Below, in pieces: positions 1 through 4,938 of a DNA stretch of 6,311 nt. The DNA comes from an uncultured Veillonella sp. (GTDB taxonomy: Bacteria; Bacillota; Negativicutes; Veillonellales; Veillonellaceae), in NCBI RefSeq assembly GCF_905209685.1, contig NZ_CAJLUB010000108.1:1-6311 (forward strand). The letters are read 5' to 3'. The position numbers and the translations under genes were made by a program. The first letter of the stretch is position 1, and each line of letters starts with the position of its first letter. Under the pieces are notes generated by a model that saw nothing but the letters and a program-made list of their open reading frames with translations, searched no databases and was not told the DNA's origin.

Positions 1-2
1 TA

Positions 3-1802
3 TGTTTGAAAATTGGTCAAACAGTAGATGCCTTTGCTCCAGTATCTGTACTTGCTATGGGTACAGCAGTTATTTTGAAACGGCAAAATGCTTTTGCCGA
101 AACGGTTCACATTCAGGCTATCGCTAGTTCTAGTACGAACACATTAGCTGGTGCGATGTTCTTCTTGCCAGCTCTATACATTTGGAATGTTACAGATGTA
201 TCCTTCGTACAAATGGCGATTCCTATCATCCTTGGTGGCGTACTTGGTGTTCTATTATGCGTTATGTTCCGTCGCTACTTCGTTGAGGAAATGCACTATG
301 TGTATCCGTTTCCAAGTGGTCGTGCTGCTGCTGAAGTACTAATGAGTAATGAAGGTAGCAAAGCGAAACTCATGCTTGGTTCTGGTCTTATCGCTCTTGT
401 ATATGACTTTATTCTTAACAGCCTTGGCTGGTGGGAAGAGGTTATCCGTACTACTGCATTTAAATGGGGTTCTGCGCTAGCAGATTCTACTAAGTTAAAT
501 GCTGCTGTAGATACAGATGCTGCGTTGCTTGGCCTTGGTTACTTCACAGGCTTACGGTATGCGGCTATTATCGCAGCTGGTTCCTTCTTCTCTTGGTTCG
601 TATGTATTCCAATCGTATACTATTTAGCTCCGGAACATATCATGCAAATCAATGGTCATGCAGTTCCGCTTGCAGAAGCTCCTATTCGTAAAGTATTCTT
701 AGACTATGTTCGCCATATTGGTATCGGTATGCTTGCTATGGCAGGTATCATCGGCTTGCTCAATATGTCCAAAGTCGTAGCTAGTGTTGTTAAAAATGCA
801 GTGCTTGATATTTTCAGTTCCAAAACTGTAGATGTTAACTTGCTTCGTACACAACGCGACGTGCCTACATCTTGGATTGGCGCTGGCATCTTGTTATGTA
901 CAGTTCTATTCGCAGCATACTTCCACTTTATGTATGCTGAAAGCTTCGGTCAAACAATCGTAGCATTCTTAATCGTTCTTATCATGTCCTTCCTATTATC
1001 TGTAGTAGGTATTAGCTCCATCGCTTATACAGGTACAGAACCAGTATCTGGTATGACAATCTTCATGATTATCATTTCTGCTGTATGCTTAACAGCTGCA
1101 GGCATGACTGGTAAAGTAGGTATGATTGCAGTCCTCATGATGGCATCCTTCATTGGTACAACCATCGGTATGGCTGGTAACTTCATGTCTGAACTTAAAG
1201 TAGCACACATGACAGGTGCTACACCTAAGAAAATGGAACAATGGCAAATCGTTGGTACCATTCTTTGTGCCGTACTTTCTGTCGGCGTTATGATCCTCTT
1301 AAACGATGCATATGGCTTCGTAGGGGACCATGCATTAAATGCGCCACAAGCGAATGCTATGGCTGCTATCATTGAGCCGATGATGACTGGCGGTAGTGCT
1401 CAATGGCCTCTATATATGGCTGGTGCATTATTCGCAATCATCTTGTGGATGGTAAAAGTTCCACCATTGGCATTTGCCCTTGGTACTTACTTGCCAATGG
1501 AAATCAACACACCATTACTTATCGGTGGTTTGATTGCATACTTCGTACAAAACAGTACAAAAGATAAAGAATTGGCAGATCTTCGCTTCTCCAAAGGTAG
1601 CACAATTGCATCTGGTCTCGTAGCTGGTGGTGCTATTGGTTCTTTATTCAGTGCCGTACTTCGTATTGCCGGCATTGATGTATTCGCTCAAGACTGGGTT
1701 GAAACACCGGAAGCAACATACCTCAGTATCGTAATGTACTTGTTACTCTGTGTATTCTTGTACAAAGTAGCTATGTACGTAAAAGCTAAAAAAGCTAAAT
1801 AA
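3..1802 (+). CDS. OPT-family oligopeptide transporter, 5' end cut off by the window
   Basis: Multi-pass inner-membrane protein of the OPT (oligopeptide transporter / YSL) family; members import small peptides or metal chelates by cation symport, and the substrate here cannot be told. The frame is open from the first complete codon at position 3. A TTG at 6 could serve as a start, but the residues there (LKIGQTVDAFAP) match an internal stretch after the first family helix, so roughly 40-50 N-terminal residues are missing. Visible landmarks, counted from that TTG: a conserved QAIASSSTNTLAGAMFFLPA block at about 37-56, the family-typical YPFPSGRAAAEVL at 100-112, and GTEPVSGMT at 343-351. Long hydrophobic segments occur throughout and the C-terminus is lysine-rich (VKAKKAK), as at a cytoplasmic tail. 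It ends in TAA, 76 bp before a strong terminator, with no co-directional gene close behind. No frameshift or internal stop is seen. Confidence 0.9.
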   Translation, partial: CLKIGQTVDAFAPVSVLAMGTAVILKRQNAFAETVHIQAIASSSTNTLAGAMFFLPALYIWNVTDVSFVQMAIPIILGGVLGVLLCVMFRRYFVEEMHYVYPFPSGRAAAEVLMSNEGSKAKLMLGSGLIALVYDFILNSLGWWEEVIRTTAFKWGSALADSTKLNAAVDTDAALLGLGYFTGLRYAAIIAAGSFFSWFVCIPIVYYLAPEHIMQINGHAVPLAEAPIRKVFLDYVRHIGIGMLAMAGIIGLLNMSKVVASVVKNAVLDIFSSKTVDVNLLRTQRDVPTSWIGAGILLCTVLFAAYFHFMYAESFGQTIVAFLIVLIMSFLLSVVGISSIAYTGTEPVSGMTIFMIIISAVCLTAAGMTGKVGMIAVLMMASFIGTTIGMAGNFMSELKVAHMTGATPKKMEQWQIVGTILCAVLSVGVMILLNDAYGFVGDHALNAPQANAMAAIIEPMMTGGSAQWPLYMAGALFAIILWMVKVPPLAFALGTYLPMEINTPLLIGGLIAYFVQNSTKDKELADLRFSKGSTIASGLVAGGAIGSLFSAVLRIAGIDVFAQDWVETPEATYLSIVMYLLLCVFLYKVAMYVKAKKAK

Positions 1803-1878
1803 TGAGTAAGATATATCTTTAAGCATGTGAGTGTTTTATTTGAGTAAAAATCCTTAGGCGTTTTCTGCTTTGTGGGTG

Positions 1879-1924
1879 ACCGCCTTTACCGAGTTTTTGT
1901 TTTCTTGGTAAAGGCGGTTTTTTT
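1879..1924 (+). terminator. Rho-independent terminator of the OPT transporter gene
   Basis: A perfect 12-bp stem, ACCGCCTTTACC (1879-1890) with GGTAAAGGCGGT (1907-1918), encloses a 16-nt T-rich loop. A run of seven T residues follows (1918-1924). It lies 76 bp after the OPT stop codon in the right orientation. It is the first module of the duplicated cassette, and its near twin lies at 2660-2705. Confidence 0.88.
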
Positions 1925-1978
1925 ATATAGCAAGAAAATTTTTTGATATAGCTAGAAACTATGTGGATGTAAAACCTA

Positions 1979-2070
1979 TTTATATAGTTAGATTAATTGA
2001 TATCAATTATATCGAATGTTATCATTTATATAGTTAGATTAATTGACATCAACTATATCGAATGTTATCA
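1979..2070 (+). repeat. Two tandem 46-bp promoter/operator units
   Basis: Units 1979-2024 and 2025-2070 are head-to-tail and differ at two positions (T to C at 2047 and 2053). A third, single copy is at 2784-2829 in the other cassette. Each unit contains a -35 hexamer, a 17-bp spacer and the start of an extended -10. The -35 is bracketed by inverted arms: ATATAGTT (2028-2035) with AACTATAT (2051-2058) in the second unit, and GATATAGT with ACTATATC in the third. In the first unit the -35 also overlaps a perfect 16-bp palindrome, TAATTGATATCAATTA (1994-2009). The arrangement looks like a repressor or activator site built into a promoter. Confidence 0.8.
1997..2025 (+). promoter_or_regulatory. 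Putative sigma-A promoter P1 (upstream unit)
   Basis: TTGATA (1997-2002), a 17-bp spacer and TATCAT (2020-2025), the latter preceded by TGT (extended -10 TGn). It would transcribe toward the SemiSWEET gene and is the weaker of the two tandem promoters at the -35. The -35 sits in a 16-bp palindrome at 1994-2009, a plausible operator. Confidence 0.55.
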
Positions 2071-2071
2071 T
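2043..2071 (+). promoter_or_regulatory. Putative sigma-A promoter P2 (downstream unit)
   Basis: Consensus -35 TTGACA (2043-2048), an optimal 17-bp spacer, and extended -10 TGT-TATCAT (2063-2071). This is the best promoter in the window. Transcription would start at about 2077-2080, inside the left arm of the 38-bp palindrome, leaving a leader of about 250 nt before the SemiSWEET start codon. The inverted arms around the -35 (2028-2035, 2051-2058) suggest control by a DNA-binding protein. Confidence 0.65.
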
Positions 2072-2107
2072 AATACTATAATACCTCTAGAGGTATTATA
2101 GTATTAT
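2070..2107. promoter_or_regulatory. Perfect 38-bp palindrome at the transcription start
   Basis: Two 19-bp arms meet with no gap at 2088/2089 (core TACCTCTAGAGGTA), and every base pairs. It begins at the last bases of the P2 -10, so it can act as a double-stranded operator around +1 or as a hairpin at the very 5' end of the transcript, protecting it or attenuating transcription. Copy B keeps a shorter version, AATACCT-N4-AGGTATT, at 2839-2856. The regulator is unknown to me. Confidence 0.65.
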
Positions 2108-2116
2108 ATTCTTATA

Positions 2117-2177
2117 TGTAAGTATAGATATAATAGTTGATTAAAGAGACTTCTGTTTCTAAGTAAACAGGGTCAAG
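2117..2177 (+). promoter_or_regulatory. Conserved leader block with TATAAT and hairpin, copy A
   Basis: The block is shared almost base for base with 2876-2937. It contains a consensus TATAAT at 2129-2134 without a convincing -35 at 16-18 bp, followed by a small hairpin, CTGTTT (2153-2158), loop CTAAGT, AAACAG (2165-2170). It could be a further start site needing an activator, or part of an RNA leader made from P1/P2. I could not match it to any known riboswitch consensus. Confidence 0.5.
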
Positions 2178-2186
2178 CAAAGTCAA

Positions 2187-2329
2187 CGAATCCATAAAGG
2201 AGTTGGCTAATGTTCTGACACACTTGAAAGCTTATTTGATTAAAACTCCGTAACTCTACTTGAGTGTTTACACATAATTATTGACAGTATCTTTTCTTTA
2301 TGAGACAACAAAAAACTAGGAGGTATTAT
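2187..2329 (+). other. Remaining SemiSWEET leader, with a two-codon mini-ORF and anti-SD pairing
   Basis: No gene is present here. A strong ribosome site, AAAGGAG (2196-2202), sits 7 nt before ATG at 2210, but the frame is ATG TTC TGA and stops after two codons. The same site can pair with AACTCC at 2244-2249 (GGAGTT 2199-2204). A second imperfect hairpin is possible at 2250-2271. A TTGACA occurs at 2281-2286, but no -10 follows at the right distance. The stretch may be a translated or structured leader, or the remnant of a lost short gene. Confidence 0.4.
2318..2323 (+). promoter_or_regulatory. Ribosome binding site fixing the SemiSWEET start
   Basis: AGGAGG lies 6 nt before ATG 2330. An in-frame ATG at 2300 would place this site inside the coding sequence and has no good ribosome site of its own, so 2330 is the true start. 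Confidence 0.9.
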
Positions 2330-2596
2330 ATGTCTACTAAACAAAAAATTAATCGCTTTGTCGGATCTATTGGAGCTATTATTGGGATCTTTGTTTTTAT
2401 TGCATATATTCCACAAATTATCGCTAACTTAAACGGAGCACCAGCTCAACCATTCCAACCACTATTCGCAGCAGTTTCTTGTTTAATTTGGGTAATGTAT
2501 GGTTGGACAAAAGAACCTAAAAAAGACTGGATCCTCATCGTTCCTAATGCAGCGGGCGTGATATTAGGTGGTTTAACTTTTATTACTGCTTTATAA
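2330..2596 (+). CDS. SemiSWEET sugar transporter (three-helix, PQ-loop family)
   Basis: Small membrane protein of 88 residues, the usual SemiSWEET size (about 85-100). Known members dimerise to form a six-helix uniporter that moves mono- or disaccharides down their gradient. Three hydrophobic helices are visible at about residues 10-32, 42-59 and 67-87. Helix 1 carries the PQ hinge (YIPQI, P28-Q29). Helix 2 has the conserved W-x2-YG (W54, Y57-G58). Helix 3 has the conserved asparagine (N73), which with the tryptophan lines the sugar pocket in known structures. Positive residues before helix 1 (KQKINR) and between helices 2 and 3 (KEPKK) fit membrane topology. The substrate cannot be read from sequence. 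The gene stands alone, between the two cassette copies, and has its own terminator directly after the stop codon. Confidence 0.88.
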   Translation: MSTKQKINRFVGSIGAIIGIFVFIAYIPQIIANLNGAPAQPFQPLFAAVSCLIWVMYGWTKEPKKDWILIVPNAAGVILGGLTFITAL

Positions 2597-2610
2597 AATT
2601 ATATAAACAA

Positions 2611-2645
2611 AAACAGCAACTTCATAAAAAAGTTGCTGTTTTTTT
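2611..2645 (+). terminator. Rho-independent terminator of the SemiSWEET gene
   Basis: A perfect 12-bp stem, AAACAGCAACTT (2611-2622) with AAGTTGCTGTTT (2630-2641), has a 7-nt loop and runs into seven T residues (2639-2645). It starts 15 bp after the stop codon. Its T-tract forms the left edge of cassette copy B, so a second terminator follows immediately. Confidence 0.92.
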
Positions 2646-2659
2646 CTGCTTTGTGGGTG

Positions 2660-2705
2660 ACCGCCTTTACCGAGTTTTTATTTTCTTGGTAAAGGCAGTC
2701 TTTTT
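2660..2705 (+). terminator. Second terminator after SemiSWEET (cassette copy B)
   Basis: Stem ACCGCCTTTACC (2660-2671) with GGTAAAGGCAGT (2688-2699), 11 of 12 pairs with one C-A mismatch, followed by C and five T residues (2701-2705). It lies just behind the gene's own terminator, so it works as a back-up or is simply carried along as part of the cassette. Confidence 0.75.
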
Positions 2706-2801
2706 ATTATTAATTCTAGTTTTATTGCTATATCTATAATAATTTCTTCGGTATAACTAAAAACTATATTAATATAATACCTATTGATATAGTCGGATTA
2801 A

Positions 2802-2830
2802 TTGACCCTAACTATATCGAATGTTATGAT
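2802..2830 (+). promoter_or_regulatory. Putative sigma-A promoter of the binding-protein gene
   Basis: TTGACC (2802-2807), a 17-bp spacer and extended -10 TGT-TATGAT (2822-2830). It lies in the third copy of the 46-bp unit (2784-2829), with arms GATATAGT (2786-2793) and ACTATATC (2811-2818) around the -35. The predicted start is at about 2837, giving a leader of about 110 nt. Confidence 0.6.
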
Positions 2831-2838
2831 TATACTAG

Positions 2839-2856
2839 AATACCTTTATAGGTATT
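2839..2856. promoter_or_regulatory. Inverted repeat at the transcription start, copy B
   Basis: AATACCT (2839-2845), TTAT, AGGTATT (2850-2856). This is the counterpart of the core of the perfect 38-bp palindrome of copy A, at the same distance from the promoter. The outer arms are lost but the core is kept, suggesting that the inner AATACCT/AGGTATT is the functional site. A run of five T residues follows (2858-2862), so a weak attenuator is also possible. Confidence 0.5.
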
Positions 2857-2875
2857 ATTTTTATTATGCTCATAA

Positions 2876-2937
2876 TGTAAGTATAGATATAATAGTTGAT
2901 TAAAGAGAACTCCTGTTTCTAAGTAAACAGGGTTAAG
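2876..2937 (+). promoter_or_regulatory. Conserved leader block with TATAAT and hairpin, copy B
   Basis: Nearly identical to 2117-2177. TATAAT is at 2888-2893. The hairpin here is one pair longer: CCTGTTT (2912-2918), loop CTAAGT, AAACAGG (2925-2931). It ends 17 nt before the start codon of the binding-protein gene, close enough to influence ribosome loading. Confidence 0.5.
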
Positions 2938-2948
2938 TAGAGGCAATT

Positions 2949-3734
2949 ATGAAATTTAAGAAAATCGCAGCTCTGTTAGGAGCTTTTACACTTGCTAGTA
3001 GCTTGTTTATAGCTGGTTGTGGCAATACAGGCACGAGTCAAAAAACATGGCGCGTTGGTACTGATGCGACCTATGCACCATTTGGTTTTAAAGATAAAGA
3101 TAGCGGCAAGATAGCTGGTTTTGATGTTGATATTATCAATGCTATTGCAAAAGAAGAGGGCATTGAAGCAGATATTCAAAACTTGAACTTTGATGCACTG
3201 TTACCAGCATTACAAAGTAATACCATCGACATAGCTATTTCAGATATGACCATTTCTGAAGACCGTGCTAAATCTGTAGATTTTAGCAAACCATACTACA
3301 TTGCAGGTAATGGTCTCGTTGTTAATATAGATAACACAAATATTAATAGCTTTAAGGATCTAGAAGGCAAACGCATTGGTGTATCTATCGGGTCTACAGG
3401 GGCAGAAATTGCTAGCAAGATTCCTAATGCAGATGTACGCCAATTTAATATCATTGTTGATGCTTTCTTAGAATTGCAAAATCGAGGCGTTGATGTCGTT
3501 ATTAATGATACGCCGGTAAACGAATATTATGTTAATGGAAAGGGTAAAGGTATCGCAAAGGTCACTGGAGAGGACTATGATGCGGCACCACTTGGTATTG
3601 CTGTGAAGAAAGGCAATACAGAGCTTCTTAATAAAGTTAACGATGGTTTGGCTAAGATTAAAGCCAATGGCAAATATGCAGAGATTTATAAAAAATGGTT
3701 TGGTAAAGAGCCACCTGCAGAGGATTTAAAATAG
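2949..3734 (+). CDS. Amino-acid ABC transporter substrate-binding lipoprotein (SBP family 3), orphan
   Basis: Extracytoplasmic binding protein of 261 residues, a normal family length. Residues 1-24 are a lipoprotein signal peptide: KFKK, a hydrophobic core, then lipobox I21-A22-G23-C24, so C24 is lipidated. The bacterial family 3 domain covers about 33-252: ATYAPFGF at 39-46, GFDVDIINAI at 56-65, SDMTISEDRAKSVDFSKPYY at 97-116, GSTGAE at 147-152 and NDTPV at 185-189. By family knowledge R105 should bind the ligand carboxylate and D186 the amino group, which makes an L-amino acid or close derivative the likely ligand. A weak GAGG-like ribosome site (AGAGG, 2938-2942) precedes ATG 2949. No permease or ATPase gene is adjacent, so it must serve a transporter encoded elsewhere or act as a sensor. 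mmuM downstream hints at a methionine-type ligand, which is inference only. Confidence 0.88.
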   Translation: MKFKKIAALLGAFTLASSLFIAGCGNTGTSQKTWRVGTDATYAPFGFKDKDSGKIAGFDVDIINAIAKEEGIEADIQNLNFDALLPALQSNTIDIAISDMTISEDRAKSVDFSKPYYIAGNGLVVNIDNTNINSFKDLEGKRIGVSIGSTGAEIASKIPNADVRQFNIIVDAFLELQNRGVDVVINDTPVNEYYVNGKGKGIAKVTGEDYDAAPLGIAVKKGNTELLNKVNDGLAKIKANGKYAEIYKKWFGKEPPAEDLK

Positions 3735-3748
3735 TTTGTAGATAGAAC

Positions 3749-3779
3749 CTAAGCGTATTATTTGTTATAATACGTTTAG
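3749..3779 (+). promoter_or_regulatory. Hairpin with extended -10 promoter before mmuM
   Basis: CTAAGCGTATTA (3749-3760) pairs with TAATACGTTTAG (3768-3779), 12 pairs including one G-T, with a 7-nt loop. No T-run follows, so it is at best a weak terminator for the binding-protein gene. The loop and right arm contain TGT-TATAAT (3763-3771), a consensus extended -10, which can work without a good -35; none is seen. It probably starts the mmuM transcript at about 3778. Confidence 0.5.
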
Positions 3780-3782
3780 TAA

Positions 3783-3801
3783 ACCTCAAATGATATGAGG
3801 T
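3783..3801 (+). promoter_or_regulatory. Small hairpin covering the mmuM ribosome site
   Basis: ACCTCA (3783-3788), a 7-nt loop, TGAGGT (3796-3801). The right arm contains GAGG, the only Shine-Dalgarno-like sequence at a suitable distance (9 nt) before ATG 3810, so folding would hide it. The stem is only 6 bp, so any effect may be modest. Confidence 0.4.
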
Positions 3802-3809
3802 AGTATAGA

Positions 3810-4835
3810 ATGGGTGATATGATGGCTAAACGACGTGCATTTTTAGATATAATTAAAGAGAAGGGCGCCCTCGTTTTAGATGGTGGGTTAGGATCAGAGT
3901 TAGAGCGTTACGGCTGTAATCTTCAGCATAAATTATGGTCTGCTAAGATTCTTATGGACCAACCAGATATCATCAAAAAAATACATATCTCGTACTTGGC
4001 GGCCGGGGCAGATATCATTCAAAGTTCTGGATATCAAGCAACGGTAGCTGGCTTTAAAGGATTAGGTTATGGTACGGAAGAGGCCATAGAGCTCGTTAAA
4101 TTATCCGTTCGTTTAGCTGTACAAGCTCGCAATGAGTTTTTAGAGGCTAAGGCGACTGGAGCACTTACATTGCGGGGGATTACACTTGGTGAAGAGACTC
4201 CAGATGGGGTTAGATATTTTTCTGAAGGTGCATTGCCTAAACCATTAGTGGCGGCTTCTGTAGGGCCATATGGTGCATTTTTGGCGGATGGATCTGAGTA
4301 CCGTGGATATCCTGATGTGCAAACTGAATATCTCGAAGTATTCCATATTCCTCGGTTAGCATTATTCTGTGAAGAAAACCCGGATATATTATCCTTTGAA
4401 ACTATCCCGTCTTATGACGAAGCCATTGCCATTGCTCGCGCCATGTCTGACCCATACACATCGAGAGGAATTCCAGGATGGATTGCCTTTTCTTGTAAAG
4501 ATGGACATCATGTTTCTAGTGGTGAAACCATCATTAAATGCGCGGAGATGATCGACAAGGTTAGACCTATAACTGGTATTGGTGTCAACTGTACTAAGCC
4601 GGAATACGTAGAGTCCTTGATTAAGGATATTCGGACTGTTACGGATAAACCGATTGCTGTATATCCTAATCTTGGTGAAAGCTATGATAGTGAAACTAAG
4701 ACCTGGTATGGCGACCCTGCATCATTTGTAGATTATGTTGATGTATGGCGTAATGCTGGGGCAGAGATAATAGGTGGTTGCTGTAGAACAACACCTGAAA
4801 TCATTGGTGACATAGCTAAAAAAATTCATAAATAA
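3810..4835 (+). CDS. mmuM: Homocysteine S-methyltransferase (MmuM type)
   Basis: Cytoplasmic zinc enzyme that moves a methyl group from S-methylmethionine (or S-adenosylmethionine) to homocysteine, giving methionine. The 341 residues form a single homocysteine methyltransferase barrel: DGGLGSELERYG near the N-terminus, GADIIQSSGYQA, the MmuM-typical SVGPYGAFLADGSEYRGYPD, FSCKDG, then the zinc ligands C261 (GVNC) and C324-C325 (GGCCRTTP). There is no cobalamin or folate domain, so it is not MetH or a MetH fragment. Residues about 110-144 form a longer link than I expect from the family (usual length about 310). ATG 3810 is chosen for its GAGG at 9 nt; ATG 3819 and 3822 are in-frame alternatives with poorer sites. 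It follows the binding-protein gene by 75 bp, with its own likely promoter and terminator. Confidence 0.92.
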   Translation: MGDMMAKRRAFLDIIKEKGALVLDGGLGSELERYGCNLQHKLWSAKILMDQPDIIKKIHISYLAAGADIIQSSGYQATVAGFKGLGYGTEEAIELVKLSVRLAVQARNEFLEAKATGALTLRGITLGEETPDGVRYFSEGALPKPLVAASVGPYGAFLADGSEYRGYPDVQTEYLEVFHIPRLALFCEENPDILSFETIPSYDEAIAIARAMSDPYTSRGIPGWIAFSCKDGHHVSSGETIIKCAEMIDKVRPITGIGVNCTKPEYVESLIKDIRTVTDKPIAVYPNLGESYDSETKTWYGDPASFVDYVDVWRNAGAEIIGGCCRTTPEIIGDIAKKIHK

Positions 4836-4858
4836 TGATATAAACTAATGATATAAAC
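4833..4858 (+). repeat. 13-bp tandem duplication over the mmuM stop codon
   Basis: TAATGATATAAAC occurs twice head-to-tail (4833-4845 and 4846-4858), exactly. The first copy begins with the TAA stop codon, so the protein is unaffected. Probably replication slippage. Confidence 0.8.
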
Positions 4859-4860
4859 AT

Positions 4861-4894
4861 AAAAGGCTATCGATGTTGATTCGATAGCCTTTTT
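4861..4894 (+). terminator. Terminator of mmuM, usable from both sides
   Basis: AAAAGGCTATCGA (4861-4873) with TCGATAGCCTTTT (4881-4893) is a perfect 13-bp stem with a 7-nt loop and a T-run on the plus strand. Its A-rich left foot gives a short T-run on the minus strand too, so it can also end transposase transcripts leaving the insertion sequence, which has no terminator of its own behind the gene. Confidence 0.9.
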
Positions 4895-4910
4895 CTATTA
4901 GCTGATGTTT

Positions 4911-4935
4911 GGGTTATAGGACAAAAAGTGTTGCT
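4911..4935 (+). repeat. Left terminal inverted repeat of the IS
   Basis: 25 bp starting GGGTTATAGGAC. It is a perfect reverse complement of 6232-6256; counting the flanking TTT/AAA the match is 28 bp (4908-4935). Its inner 22 bp (4915-4936) also match 6142-6163. It ends only 3 bp from the transposase stop codon. Confidence 0.85.
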
Positions 4936-4938
4936 ATT

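Larger units (their letters stand above)
1861..2186 (+). repeat. Cassette repeat, copy A (terminator + promoters + leader)
   Basis: Direct repeat of the 2642-2946 region, flanking the SemiSWEET gene. Positions 1861-1915 and 2642-2696 differ at a single base. A 33-nt block (2117-2149 against 2876-2908) is identical, as is a 21-nt block (2153-2173 against 2913-2933). Homology fades at about 2186, which corresponds to the ribosome-site region just before the start codon of the binding-protein gene in copy B. The spacer between terminator and promoter (about 1925-1975) is much more diverged. Copy A also carries one extra 46-bp promoter unit. Confidence 0.85.
2642..2946 (+). repeat. Cassette repeat, copy B (terminator + promoter + leader)
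   Basis: Second copy of the 1861-2186 cassette: the same order of terminator, spacer, 46-bp promoter unit (one instead of two), inverted repeat, TATAAT block and leader hairpin. It ends at the ribosome site of the binding-protein gene, which suggests that this copy sits in the ancestral context and that copy A arose from it or a relative. The spacer at about 2706-2775 has diverged strongly, and nothing else is recognised in it. Confidence 0.85.

Noticed and set aside
6..8. TTG at 6 as the real start of the OPT transporter
   Set aside because: The frame is open to the left edge, and the residues there correspond to an internal conserved part of the family, so the gene simply begins before the window.
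1025..1372. 115-codon open frame on the minus strand
   Set aside because: It lies wholly inside the OPT transporter gene, has no ribosome site, and its composition is that of the reverse complement of a membrane-protein gene. The shorter minus-strand frames at 704-889, 1487-1675 and 2976-3179 and the plus-strand frames at 151-342 and 4369-4551 are rejected for the same reason.
1808..1819. 12-bp palindrome AAGATATATCTT after the OPT stop codon
   Set aside because: Short and AT-only, expected by chance in this composition, with no promoter or T-run attached.
1979..2070. CRISPR-like array
   Set aside because: There are only two units, directly abutting with no unique spacers, each containing promoter elements; no cas genes are present.
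2281..2309. Promoter from TTGACA at 2281
   Set aside because: The -35 is perfect, but no TATAAT-like hexamer lies 16-18 bp downstream.
2300..2329. Ten-residue N-terminal extension of the SemiSWEET protein from ATG 2300
   Set aside because: It would put the AGGAGG ribosome site inside the coding sequence, and the added residues (MRQQKTRRYY) are unlike the family N-terminus.
2117..2329. Known riboswitch or T-box in the SemiSWEET leader
   Set aside because: I looked for T-box, SAM, TPP, cobalamin, purine and c-di-GMP core motifs by eye and found none convincing. A covariance-model scan would settle it.
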